Positions 16,785-25,566 of a stretch of 64,000 bases of DNA are shown here, piece after piece (the stretch's first letter is position 1; each line of letters starts with the position of its first letter). Below the pieces are notes generated by a model. It was not told the DNA's origin and did no database searches. It saw nothing but the letters and a program-made list of their open reading frames with translations. Source of the DNA: Agromyces cerinus subsp. cerinus (lineage in GTDB: Bacteria > Actinomycetota > Actinomycetes > Actinomycetales > Microbacteriaceae); the NCBI RefSeq assembly GCF_900142065.1, contig NZ_FSRJ01000001.1, positions 1,240,001 through 1,304,000 of the forward strand, in the 5' to 3' direction. The translations under genes and the position numbers were made by a program.

Positions 16785-17792
16785 ATGGCCAAGGTCGGGC
16801 TGAGTGCCGTCGCTGAGGCGGCCGGAGTCAGCGAGGCGACGGTGAGCAGAGTGGTCAACAACCCCTCGGTCGTCGCCTCGGAGACCCGGCGCGTGGTCGA
16901 GGAGGCGATGCGCCGCGTCGGCTACACACGAGCGACGCACGGCAGCCTGGTGCTGCTCGTGACCCCCGGCCTCCGGGATCCGTTCTTCGCGCACCTGGCC
17001 GATCGGATCGCCGCCGCCCTGGGGCTTCAAGGACTGCGTGCGGTCATCTGCTCCGCGCCGGTCGGCGGAACCCAGGAGCTCGATTTCGTCGGCGCGATGG
17101 TCGACGCCGGGGCGGTCGGGGTGGTGTTCGTCTCCGCAAGCAACACCCTCGAAGAGGCGGAGCCGGCGGTTCATCGCTTGCTCACGAGCCGAGGCATCCC
17201 GTTCGTGTGCATCAACGGCAACTTCCCCGGCGTGCCGGCGCCTGCGCTGTCGACCAACGACCTGATGGCGTCGGAGCTCGCGGTCGACCACCTCTGGCGC
17301 CTCGGGCACCGCCGCATCGGACTGGCGGCCGGGCCGATCGGCAACCGCCCCAGCGAGCTGCGCGTGGAGGGCTTCATCGCCGCGTTGCGGATGCGCGGTG
17401 ACGACGGTCCGTTCCACGTCGTGCGCCATGAGTACAGCATCGAGGGCGGCATCTCCGCGACGAACGCGCTGCTCGACGATTCACCGCTGACCGCGATCGT
17501 CGGGGCGAGCGATGAGATCGCGCTGGGAGCCGTCAGGGCCGTTCGACGACGCGGACTGCGCGTTCCGGAGGACCTCTCGATCGTCGGCTACGACGACGTC
17601 TACCCGCTCGACTACACCGACCCGCCGCTGACCTCGGTGCGGCAGCCGGTCGAGCGACTGGCGGAAGCCGTCGTGCCGGTGCTGACGCGCCTGCTGAAGC
17701 ACCGAACCGTGCACCGCGGCGAACTCCTTTTCGAACCCGAGCTCATCGTCCGCGGCTCGACCGCAGTTCCTTCTGACAGGGTTGATGACTGA
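16785..17792 (+). CDS. LacI-family sugar-responsive repressor
   Basis: 335 residues: N-terminal HTH with hinge (LSAVAEAAGVSEATVSRVVNN) and a periplasmic-binding-protein-like effector domain (VLLVTPGLRDPFFAHLADRI, IVGYDDVYPLDYTDPPLTSV). The ATG at 16785 has a strong AAAGGGAG; a GTG at 16752 overlapping the GH36 stop is possible but lacks a site. Gene position between the alpha-galactosidase and the transporter indicates control of the locus, with an alpha-galactoside or its breakdown product as inducer. Candidate operators share CTTGCAG (14576-14582 and 17805-17811). Confidence 0.93.
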   Translation: MAKVGLSAVAEAAGVSEATVSRVVNNPSVVASETRRVVEEAMRRVGYTRATHGSLVLLVTPGLRDPFFAHLADRIAAALGLQGLRAVICSAPVGGTQELDFVGAMVDAGAVGVVFVSASNTLEEAEPAVHRLLTSRGIPFVCINGNFPGVPAPALSTNDLMASELAVDHLWRLGHRRIGLAAGPIGNRPSELRVEGFIAALRMRGDDGPFHVVRHEYSIEGGISATNALLDDSPLTAIVGASDEIALGAVRAVRRRGLRVPEDLSIVGYDDVYPLDYTDPPLTSVRQPVERLAEAVVPVLTRLLKHRTVHRGELLFEPELIVRGSTAVPSDRVDD

Positions 17793-17804
17793 TTGATGTA
17801 AGTT

Positions 17805-17841
17805 CTTGCAGCAATGTCACAGTAGATGCTAGTTTCACTGC
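17805..17841 (+). promoter_or_regulatory. Leaderless promoter with LacI-type operator before the glycosidase-like gene
   Basis: TTGCAG (17806-17811), 18 bases, TAGTTT (17830-17835), six bases, then the ATG at 17842. The -35 overlaps the near-palindrome TTGCAGCAA and shares CTTGCAG with the GH36 promoter. Confidence 0.5.
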
Positions 17842-19134
17842 ATGGCATCGACGCCCCCTTCCCTCGCTGCACTCGCACCGACCTTCAGTTCCTCGATCGA
17901 CGGGTTCGCCGAAGGGTACGAATGGGCGGTGCAACGCGCACTGAACTGGGTACAGTCCGATCGCCCGGGCGTGCTCCCGTCGTATTGGGCGGGGCTGACC
18001 GATCGGCCGATGTTCTACTCCCGAGACGTCGCCCATCAGGCGCTCGGGGCGCACTTCATCGGACTCGATGAAGAGAACTTCACGATGCTGCGCCACTTCG
18101 CCGCCTCGGCGACGCCCGCGCGCCGGTACTTCCCGCTCTGGTCCTTCCACTTCGACGGCCGGCCCGCCCGCATCGACTACCGGACGGATCGCAGGTTCGT
18201 CCGTGAGACCCCCGTGGTCTTCGAACTCGTCGAGCGTTCGCTCGACATGTACCTGTGGACGGGCGACGATCGATACCTCGACGACCCGGCCATGCAGGCC
18301 TTCTATGAGAACACCCTGACCCGGTTCACCGAATTGCACGATCCGTTCGGCTGGAGAATCGCAGGGGCATCCGGCACCCGTGACATCTTCACCGGAACCG
18401 CGACGTACAACGAGGGCCCGAAAGGGCCGGGGCTGCGCGTGGCCGGCGACGGCATCGCCTCGCAGTGGGCCGCACTGGCCCGCGCCGCGACCGTGTTCGA
18501 TGGCTCAGCGCTCGGCCTCGCAGCGTTGCGCGAAGCCGAGCACATCCAGGCCCGCTTCGAGGACTCGTGGTGGGACTCGGCGCGGGGCCACTACGCCACC
18601 GGGTTCACCGCCCGCGGGGCATCGCACGAATTCGCCTTCGAGCCGTCATGGTTCCCCGCGGTCAAGTCGCTCATGGCTCCGGATCGCGCGCAGCGTCATC
18701 TGGACTTCGTCGCCGCGAACCTCCGTGAGACGCCTCCGCCGAACATCGAGGCATTCACCTACCTTCCCGAAGCGTTCTTCGCCTACGGGCGCGATGCCGA
18801 GGCGATCAGGTGGATCCGTCACCTGATCGACTCGCGCGACGACTACCCCGAGGTCTCGTTCTCGGTCATCGCCCACCTGCTCGGCGGGCTGACCGGGCTC
18901 CGAGCCGTCGCGCCGCGCGTACTCGAGACGCGGTCGCACTTGCCCGACGGCGATGTCGAAGCACGGGGCGTGCCGTACCGGGATCATCGGCTCGACATCC
19001 GTCACGAGGGCGGCACGCGCTCGACCCTCACGGTGCACGGCGGCACCGCTCCGCTCGTCTGGCGGGCGCGAGTTGCTCACGACGTGCACGAACGAATCGT
19101 CTCGCCCGGCGAGACCGCGAGTGTCGGGACCTGA
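17842..19134 (+). CDS. Six-hairpin (alpha/alpha)6 glycosidase-like protein, family unassigned
   Basis: 430 residues without a signal peptide. The pattern of paired helices with motifs DRPMFYSRDVAHQALGAHF, ERSLDMYLWTGDDRYLDDP, DGIASQWAALARAA and SWFPAVKSLM, then a small C-terminal beta region (RLDIRHEGGTRSTLTVHGG), is that of (alpha/alpha)6 toroid glycoside hydrolases. I cannot name a CAZy family. Acid candidates include Asp in YSRD and Glu in YNEGPKG. It is the first gene of the second transcript of the alpha-galactoside locus, just before the sugar-binding protein, so it probably acts on the imported oligosaccharide with the GH36 enzyme. Confidence 0.7.
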   Translation: MASTPPSLAALAPTFSSSIDGFAEGYEWAVQRALNWVQSDRPGVLPSYWAGLTDRPMFYSRDVAHQALGAHFIGLDEENFTMLRHFAASATPARRYFPLWSFHFDGRPARIDYRTDRRFVRETPVVFELVERSLDMYLWTGDDRYLDDPAMQAFYENTLTRFTELHDPFGWRIAGASGTRDIFTGTATYNEGPKGPGLRVAGDGIASQWAALARAATVFDGSALGLAALREAEHIQARFEDSWWDSARGHYATGFTARGASHEFAFEPSWFPAVKSLMAPDRAQRHLDFVAANLRETPPPNIEAFTYLPEAFFAYGRDAEAIRWIRHLIDSRDDYPEVSFSVIAHLLGGLTGLRAVAPRVLETRSHLPDGDVEARGVPYRDHRLDIRHEGGTRSTLTVHGGTAPLVWRARVAHDVHERIVSPGETASVGT

Positions 19135-19184
19135 TCGTCCCGCAGCACCATCCCTGCACACATGAACCGAGAGTCGAGGAAGAC

Positions 19185-20420
19185 ATGAAGAGATCAGCAC
19201 TGGCGCTGGCCTGCATCGCGACGATTGCCGTCGCCGCCACCGGATGCGCCGCCGAGGATTCCAGCGGCACCACGAACATCACGTTCGCCCACTGGGGGAA
19301 CAACCAGGAGGCGGCCACGCTCAAGGCCATGGTCGCGGCATTCGAGGACGAACATCCCGACATCGACGTCGAGCTCAACTGGATCCAGAGCGACTACGAG
19401 CAGAAACTGCAGACGTCCATCGCGGGCGGGCAGGCACCCACGATCTCGCAGATGTCGAATACCTCGCTTCCCGGCTTCGCCGCCGCGTACCAGACCGTCG
19501 AAGTCGACCCCTCCGACTACTACTCCGAGAACTTCGCGGCCAGCATGAAGTATGACGGTGAGTACAAGGCGATTCCCTTCGTGGCCAAGCCCAAGGTGAT
19601 GGCCGTCAACGGTGCCCTCTTCGATGCGAAGGGCCTCGAACGCCCGGCCGCCGACGCGCCGATGACGACGGACGAGTTCGCGGCGACGGCCGAGAAGCTG
19701 ACCGAGGGAGCAGCGCCCGACAAGATCTATGGTTCCGCTCGCCTCTGGTACAACGGATGGCTCAACGCCATGGGCGGCTCGTTCTACAGCGCAGACGGCA
19801 CCAGCTGCCTGCTCGATGAGCCCGTCGCCGCTGACACCGCCGACTTCATCATCGACGCGCAGGCGCCAGACGGATACGCCCCGACGCAGCTCGACGCCGA
19901 AGGACAGGACATGTTCGACTGGCTCAGCATCGGGCGCCTGGCGATGCAGCCGGACTTCGGCCCCTGGGACATCGCCAAGCTCGCTGCGTTGGACGATGCG
20001 GACATCGAACTCGTGCCGGTGCCGGGCGGCGGCGCTCCGATGGAGATCAACGGCCTCGGCATCTCCGCCGACGCGAGCGGCGCCGAGCTCGAGGCGGCGC
20101 TCACCTTCGCCGAGTTCGTGAGCACCGCGCCCGAGGCGCAGGACCTGCTGACGTCGGCCGAGTCCTCGCTCGGCGTTCCGGTCGTCGAGGAGTCGATCGA
20201 CAGCTTCCTCGCCGCTGCGCCCGAGTTGAACCTCAACGCCTTCATCGTCGGTACCGACCAGTCGACGATCTCGGCGGCCGTGGCGAAGGATCCGCAGATC
20301 CGCGCCGAGTTCGACGACGCGATCTACTCGCGGACCGCGCTGGGGTCGGGATCCGAGGACCCCGCCGTCGTGCTCGCCGAGTTCAACGAGACGTGCCAGT
20401 CGATCCTCGACGGCGAATAG
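19185..20420 (+). CDS. Sugar ABC transporter substrate-binding lipoprotein
   Basis: 411 residues, extracellular solute-binding family 1. Signal peptide with lipobox ATGC (Cys at about 21), then ITFAHWGNNQEAATLKAMVAAFE, and further conserved blocks FVAKPKVMAVNGALFDAKG and SIGRLAMQPDFGPWDIA. It captures an oligosaccharide at the membrane surface for the two permeases that follow. GAGGAAG lies upstream of the ATG. By context the ligand is an alpha-galactoside such as raffinose or melibiose; that is inference from the GH36 neighbour. Confidence 0.93.
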   Translation: MKRSALALACIATIAVAATGCAAEDSSGTTNITFAHWGNNQEAATLKAMVAAFEDEHPDIDVELNWIQSDYEQKLQTSIAGGQAPTISQMSNTSLPGFAAAYQTVEVDPSDYYSENFAASMKYDGEYKAIPFVAKPKVMAVNGALFDAKGLERPAADAPMTTDEFAATAEKLTEGAAPDKIYGSARLWYNGWLNAMGGSFYSADGTSCLLDEPVAADTADFIIDAQAPDGYAPTQLDAEGQDMFDWLSIGRLAMQPDFGPWDIAKLAALDDADIELVPVPGGGAPMEINGLGISADASGAELEAALTFAEFVSTAPEAQDLLTSAESSLGVPVVEESIDSFLAAAPELNLNAFIVGTDQSTISAAVAKDPQIRAEFDDAIYSRTALGSGSEDPAVVLAEFNETCQSILDGE

Positions 20421-20441
20421 TCAGGGCGAGGAGCGAAATCC

Positions 20442-21497
20442 GTGAACGACATCGTCACGTCCATCGAGGAGGCGCTCGGCGCCGTCGGGCTTCCTGAGGG
20501 GCTGCGCCCGATCGGCGCGTTCCTCGTCATCCTCCTGTGCGTGTACGCGGTGTTCCTCGTTCCGCTCTGGATCGCCGTTCGGCGGCGGTGGGTCGCACGA
20601 TCCACCGCCGCCTTCTGGTGCTTCATCTCGCCGTGGGTGTTCGGATTCCTCTTCTTCACCGTGGGCCCGATGGTCTACTCGTTGGTGCTCTCGTTCTACA
20701 GCTGGGACCTGATCTCCGACCCCGTGTTCGTGGGCGGCGACAACTACGTGAGGGCGGCGCAGGACCCGAAGGTCTACCGAGCCATCCAGGTGACGCTGAC
20801 GTACGCCGTGGTGAGCGTGCCGCTCGGGGTGATCATCTCGCTCGCGGTGGCACTGCTCCTCAACCTCCGAGTCGCGGGCATCAACGTGTTCCGCACGGTC
20901 TGGTACCTCCCGAGCCTCGTCACGGGCGTCGCACTCGTCGTGCTCTTCCTCTGGGTGTTCAACCCCAACTACGGCCTCATCAACGGTGTGCTCGCGGTGC
21001 TGGGCATCGACGGCCCGGCTTGGTTCGCCGACCCGAACTGGGCGCTTCCGGCGGTCGTGATCATGAGCCTCTGGACCGTCGGCGGCAACATGGTGATCTA
21101 TCTCGCCGGGCTGCAGGACGTTCCGACCGAGCTGTACGAAGCGGCTCATCTCGACGGCGCGAGCACGATGCGCCGGTTCTGGCACATCACGCTGCCGCAG
21201 ATGAGCCCTGTGATCTTCTTCGGCGCGATCACCGGTCTCATCGCAGCGATGCAGACGTTCACGCAGGGGTACATCGTCACGCAGTCGGGCGGCGGACCCA
21301 ACGACTCACTGCTGTTCTTCGTGCTGTACCTCTACAACAACGCATTCAAGTTCTTCCAGATGGGCTACGCGTCTGCGCTCGCGTGGATCCTGCTCGTCAT
21401 GATCCTGCTCATCACGGTGCTGGTGTTCCGAGGCAGCGCGTTCTGGGTCTACTACGAATCGACCAACGCCAAGGCGAGAAAGCGGGCGCGCAAGTGA
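20442..21497 (+). CDS. Sugar ABC transporter permease, MalF/UgpA type
   Basis: 351 residues. After an N-terminal extra helix (LVILLCVYAVFLVPLWIAV) comes the usual six-helix permease with the EAA loop ELYEAAHLDGASTMRRFW that contacts the ATPase. GTG start 21 bases after the binding-protein stop. The end overlaps the next permease (GTGA). The N-terminal extension of about 60 residues is longer than in most relatives. Confidence 0.93.
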   Translation: MNDIVTSIEEALGAVGLPEGLRPIGAFLVILLCVYAVFLVPLWIAVRRRWVARSTAAFWCFISPWVFGFLFFTVGPMVYSLVLSFYSWDLISDPVFVGGDNYVRAAQDPKVYRAIQVTLTYAVVSVPLGVIISLAVALLLNLRVAGINVFRTVWYLPSLVTGVALVVLFLWVFNPNYGLINGVLAVLGIDGPAWFADPNWALPAVVIMSLWTVGGNMVIYLAGLQDVPTELYEAAHLDGASTMRRFWHITLPQMSPVIFFGAITGLIAAMQTFTQGYIVTQSGGGPNDSLLFFVLYLYNNAFKFFQMGYASALAWILLVMILLITVLVFRGSAFWVYYESTNAKARKRARK

Positions 21498-22408
21498 CCA
21501 CGATGCCCGATGAGATCCTCGAGACCACGATCGCATCGAAGGAACCCGAAGCACGGCGTTCGAGGCGCCGGCGCGGCGGTCCCACCGAAGCGAGCCCGGC
21601 GTCGAAGGCGATCGCGTTCGTCGTGCTCGTCGGCGGATCGTTCCTCTTCGCATATCCATTTCTCTGGATGATCGCGACCTCTCTCCGCACCCGACAGGGC
21701 GTCGCCGAGGGCGGCATCACGATCTGGCCCGTGCAGTGGGAGTGGTCCAATTACCTCGACGGGCTCTCGTCATTCCCGTTCTGGCAGTACCTCGGCAACA
21801 CGTTGTTGGCGACGCTGCTACCGGTGCTCTTCACGGTGCTCGCCTCCTCGGCGGTCGGCTTCGCCTTCGCGCGCATCCCCGCTCCGGGCTCGGGCATCAT
21901 CTTCGCCATCGTACTCGCGACGATGCTCCTGCCCGGCGAGGTGACCCTCGTGCCTCAGTTCATCCTCTTCCGGGAACTCGACATGATGGACTCGCTGTAC
22001 CCGATCATCCTGCCGGCCGCGTTCGGCTCGCCCTTCTTCATATTCTTGTTCCGGCAGTTCTATCTCCGACTTCCGCAGTCGCTCGCCGACGCGGCCATGA
22101 TCGATGGCGCGGGCTGGTTCCGCACCTGGTGGTCGATCTACCTGCCGCTGTCGCAGCCCATCATCGTCGCCGCCGCCGTGCTGCAGTTCATGACCTCATG
22201 GAACAACTTCCTGGCGCCGGCGATCTACGTGAACACGGAGCGGTGGAAGACGTTCCCGCTGGCGCTCGCCGGCTTCTCGAATGCGAACAGCACCGACACG
22301 AGCCTGCTGATGGCGACTTCGATCGTCGTCGTCCTGCCCTGCATCCTCGTGTTCTTCTTCGCCCAGAAGCACATCGTCGGCGGAATCTCGTTCACGGGCA
22401 CCAAATAG
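21494..22408 (+). CDS. Sugar ABC transporter permease, MalG/UgpE type
   Basis: 304 residues: a basic cytoplasmic tail (RRSRRRRGG) then six helices with the EAA loop SLADAAMIDGAGWFRTWW. The GTG start overlaps the previous stop; an ATG nine bases on (21503) is an alternative. It pairs with the upstream MalF-type gene. No ATP-binding protein is encoded in the locus; actinobacteria commonly share one MsiK-type ATPase among such importers, so that is the expected partner. Confidence 0.93.
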   Translation: MTTMPDEILETTIASKEPEARRSRRRRGGPTEASPASKAIAFVVLVGGSFLFAYPFLWMIATSLRTRQGVAEGGITIWPVQWEWSNYLDGLSSFPFWQYLGNTLLATLLPVLFTVLASSAVGFAFARIPAPGSGIIFAIVLATMLLPGEVTLVPQFILFRELDMMDSLYPIILPAAFGSPFFIFLFRQFYLRLPQSLADAAMIDGAGWFRTWWSIYLPLSQPIIVAAAVLQFMTSWNNFLAPAIYVNTERWKTFPLALAGFSNANSTDTSLLMATSIVVVLPCILVFFFAQKHIVGGISFTGTK

Positions 22409-22464
22409 CGGATGCCCCGGCGCTCCCGCCCGCCCGAGACGGCCCGAGACGACAGAATGCACCC

Positions 22465-23574
22465 ATGGTTGAGCGCGGGACGGCGTCCACGGCGACGCGC
22501 CTGGACACGACGGCGCTCGAGGAGCGCATCGACCGGGCAGCACTGACGGCCTTCCGGAATCGCTTGCCGCCCTCGATCCGGCCGAACGTCGCTGCGATCT
22601 TCTGGCCGACCGGCCTGCTGCTCGTGGCGGCCCTCGTGCTGCTCGTCTTCTGGACGTCGTTGCTCGGTGATGATCTGCTGTCCCCCTCCGACCCGGGCGA
22701 AGGCTTCGCCGCATGGTTCCTGCTCCTGCCGTATCTCGGGTTCGTCGCGGTGTCGGCGGTGCTCGTCGTCCGCGCGCTCGTCCGGCGCACCGGTCGGCGC
22801 CAGTACCGTCTCCACCGGTTCGCTGCGGCGAACGGCATGACGTATGCACCGGTGCAGCCGGGCCCCGCGCTGCCGGGAATGATCTTCACGCCGAGCGGCA
22901 CGGCTCTCGCCTCCGACGTGCTGGCGCGGGGCGGGAGACATCCGGTCTCGATCGCCAACCATCGCTCCACGACGGGCGAGGGCAAGAGCCGAGAACGCCA
23001 CAGGTGGGGATACGTCGCGGTCCGGCTGCCGGTGTCGCTGCCGCACATCGTGCTCGACGCGAAGGGCAACAATGCGCTCGGTCGCCGGAACCTGCCCGTC
23101 GAGTTCGCGCGCAGCCAGAGGCTGCGTCTCGAAGGCGATTTCGACCAGTACTTCGAGCTCTACTGCCCCGACGGGTACGAGACCGACGCGCTCTCCCTGT
23201 TCACGCCCGAGGTGATGGCCGGATTCATCGACTCGGTGGCGGAACTCGACGTCGAGATCGTCGACGATCACCTGTTCCTGTACTCGCGCAAGGACCTGTC
23301 GACCCTCGATCCGGCGACATGGCGCTGGCTGTTCTCCGTCGTCGATGCGCTGATCGAGCAGGTGGTGCGATGGGAGCGCTGGCGCGACGAGCGGCTCGGC
23401 GCCACTCACGTGACGCAGGCCATCGGCGAGGCTCCGGTGATCCACCGTCCACCACCCGGCGTCGCGAAGCAGGGCAGGCGTCTCACGCCTCGAGTCGAGT
23501 GGCTCTGGATCGTCGCCGGGCTATTGGTGTTCCTCATCGGCGTGGCCTCGATCATCGAGGACATCGTCACCTGA
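22465..23574 (+). CDS. Hypothetical membrane protein (DUF3137-like)
   Basis: 369 residues. Two transmembrane helices near the N-terminus (about 49-70 and 85-107), a large soluble domain containing a DGYETDALSLFTPEVM block, and one C-terminal helix (WLWIVAGLLVFLIGVASII). The layout, helix pair then a domain with HRWGYVAVRL and FDQYFELYCPDGY, resembles proteins annotated DUF3137; the role is unknown. ATG at 22465, 56 bases after the permease. Its last 54 bases overlap the convergent TetR gene. Confidence 0.75.
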   Translation: MVERGTASTATRLDTTALEERIDRAALTAFRNRLPPSIRPNVAAIFWPTGLLLVAALVLLVFWTSLLGDDLLSPSDPGEGFAAWFLLLPYLGFVAVSAVLVVRALVRRTGRRQYRLHRFAAANGMTYAPVQPGPALPGMIFTPSGTALASDVLARGGRHPVSIANHRSTTGEGKSRERHRWGYVAVRLPVSLPHIVLDAKGNNALGRRNLPVEFARSQRLRLEGDFDQYFELYCPDGYETDALSLFTPEVMAGFIDSVAELDVEIVDDHLFLYSRKDLSTLDPATWRWLFSVVDALIEQVVRWERWRDERLGATHVTQAIGEAPVIHRPPPGVAKQGRRLTPRVEWLWIVAGLLVFLIGVASIIEDIVT

Positions 23575-24165
23575 ACCCGTCGTCCGACGGCCCAGTTCGG
23601 TCATGGCGGCGCTGATGGTGTGCTCGATCAGCGCCGTGTCGATCGTCTGCAGGCCGGGAAGCAGCGCTCGCATCAGGAGCGGGCCGGTCAGGAGATCGCT
23701 GATCCACTCCACGTCGACGGATGCATCGACGGCCCCGCGATCCATCGCACGCTGCACGGCACGTGTCGTGGCCGTGCGCCGAGGGCCGAGGAAGTCAGCG
23801 GAGAAGTGCCGGGCGGCTTCTGGCTGCAGCGAGAGGTCGTCGATCAACCCCGGGAGCCCGCGCACGATGAGGGGATGAGTGAACAGCTCGAGGCGATGCT
23901 GCTGGATCATCCGCAGATCGGTTTCGAGATCGCCGGTGTCGACGCCCGGATCGGTGCCGAAGCGATCGCCCAGCACCGCGATCGCGAGCTCGGCCGTCGT
24001 GCGGAACCGCCGATACACGGCGGCACGCGTGGTCGCGGCGTCCTGCGCCACCCGCCCGATGGTGAGCGCCCGATAGTTCTCGACCTCGATGATCCGCGCC
24101 GCCGCGTCGAGGATCGCCCGGTCGATGCTCTCGTGCCGTGGTCGCCCCAACACCGTTGCCGCCAT
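23521..24165 (-). CDS. TetR-family regulator
   Basis: 214 residues: an N-terminal HTH (LTIGRVAQDAATTRAAVYRRFRTT) and a helical ligand domain with no recognised subfamily. Start placed at 24165 (MAATVLG) since the inverted repeat 24165-24185 lies immediately upstream; earlier in-frame ATGs (24174, 24198) would bury that operator. Divergent from the PLP aminotransferase gene 123 bases away, a likely target along with itself. The 3' end overlaps the membrane-protein gene on the other strand by 54 bases. Confidence 0.9.
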   Translation of the reverse strand: MAATVLGRPRHESIDRAILDAAARIIEVENYRALTIGRVAQDAATTRAAVYRRFRTTAELAIAVLGDRFGTDPGVDTGDLETDLRMIQQHRLELFTHPLIVRGLPGLIDDLSLQPEAARHFSADFLGPRRTATTRAVQRAMDRGAVDASVDVEWISDLLTGPLLMRALLPGLQTIDTALIEHTISAAMTELGRRTTGSGDDVLDDRGHADEEHQ

Positions 24166-24185
24166 ACGATACATTCTGTACCGTA
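24165..24185. promoter_or_regulatory. TetR operator candidate
   Basis: TACGATACA-TTC-TGTACCGTA: nine-base arms with one mismatch, centred directly ahead of the TetR start and about 100 bases before the divergent aminotransferase. Confidence 0.6.
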
Positions 24186-24287
24186 AAGCTACGAGCACTC
24201 CATCCGACCACGATGGCGGCCTCGCCCGGCCGGGGACACGATCGAGACGGCCACCAGATCCCGATGTTCCCCCACTCTGCCGGTTAG

Positions 24288-25469
24288 GTGCTCATGCCCG
24301 TTTCAGCCGCACTCCCCCGCCCGTCGCAGCGTTCCGGCGGCACGACGCGGTCGCCGGTGCGCGATCTCCTCGCGCTCACCGAGAACCCCGACGTCATCTC
24401 GTTCGCCGGCGGCCTTCCGGCTCCCGAGCACTTCGACCTCGACGGGCTCCGACGCTCCTTCGACGCGGCACTGCGGCAACCCGGCGGGCTGCAGTACTCG
24501 ACCAGCGAAGGCAACCCGGCGCTTCGGGAGTTCATCGCTGATCGCTACACCTCCCAGGGCCTGCCGACGACGCGCGACGAGATCCTCGTCACGACCGGTT
24601 CGCAACAGGCGCTCAGCCTGCTGGCGATGTCATTGCTCGACCCGGGTGACACGGTGTTCGTCGAGCGCCCGAGCTATCTCGCCGCACTCCAGGCCTTCAC
24701 GCTCGCCGGGGCTCGAGTCGTCGGCGTGCCCACGACCGCCGACGGCATCGACCTCGACGCGCTGGACCGCTTGGCCGAGCAGCACCGCCCGAAGCTCATG
24801 TACACGGTGCCGACGTTCCAGAACCCCACCGGCACCAGCCTCGGCATCACGACGCGCGAGGGTCTCGCTGCACTCGCCTCCCGGCACGGGTTCCGCATCA
24901 TCGAAGACGAGCCGTACCGAGAACTGCGCTATTCGGGCGATCCGCTGCCCTATCTGGCCTGCTTCGCCAACGAGCACGTCATCACGGTCGGCAGCTTCTC
25001 GAAGGTGCTCGCCCCGGGTCTCCGGCTCGGCTGGATCCGGACCCGCACCGACATCCACTCCACCGTCGTCGTGACGAAGCAGGCCGCGGACCTGCACACG
25101 TCGACCGTCGACCAGGCCGCCGCGGCGCACTACGTGACCGGCGGCGGACTCGAGACCTCGCTCGAGCGGATCCGCGCCGCCTACGGCGAGCGCCGCGATG
25201 CGATGCTCGCCGCCCTGCCGCAGACGCTCCCGACGGGCAGCACATGGAGCACCCCGCACGGCGGCATGTTCGTGTGGGTGACTTTGCCGACCGGGCACGA
25301 CAGCACTCGCCACCTCTCGGCGGCGATCGGGCAGTCGGTCGCCTATGTACCCGGGGCGCCGTTCTACGCGGAGCGCCCCGATCCCGCGACGTTGCGCCTC
25401 TCGTTCACGACCTACGAACCGGCCACGATCCGCGAGGGACTCAGCCGCCTGGAGCGATCGTTCGGCTGA
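24288..25469 (+). CDS. PLP-dependent aminotransferase, 2-aminoadipate transaminase-like
   Basis: 393 residues of fold type I (class I/II aminotransferase without the GntR domain of MocR proteins). Motifs: VISFAGGLPAPEHF, GSQQALSLLA, PTFQNPTGTS, IIEDEPYRELRY, and the PLP lysine in VGSFSKVLAPGLRLGW. Relatives act on 2-aminoadipate, aromatic or branched-chain amino acids; the substrate is not readable. GTG at 24288 and ATG at 24294 are both possible starts; no clear ribosome site. Divergent from the TetR gene that probably controls it. Confidence 0.9.
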   Translation: MLMPVSAALPRPSQRSGGTTRSPVRDLLALTENPDVISFAGGLPAPEHFDLDGLRRSFDAALRQPGGLQYSTSEGNPALREFIADRYTSQGLPTTRDEILVTTGSQQALSLLAMSLLDPGDTVFVERPSYLAALQAFTLAGARVVGVPTTADGIDLDALDRLAEQHRPKLMYTVPTFQNPTGTSLGITTREGLAALASRHGFRIIEDEPYRELRYSGDPLPYLACFANEHVITVGSFSKVLAPGLRLGWIRTRTDIHSTVVVTKQAADLHTSTVDQAAAAHYVTGGGLETSLERIRAAYGERRDAMLAALPQTLPTGSTWSTPHGGMFVWVTLPTGHDSTRHLSAAIGQSVAYVPGAPFYAERPDPATLRLSFTTYEPATIREGLSRLERSFG

Positions 25470-25566
25470 CCGCGACTCGGTCGCGGTGACCGGGCGGACG
25501 CTGCACCGGGGCGGACGCGAGGCATCCGGACCATACTGAGGGTGTTCGCACGGAGGGAGCGCATCG

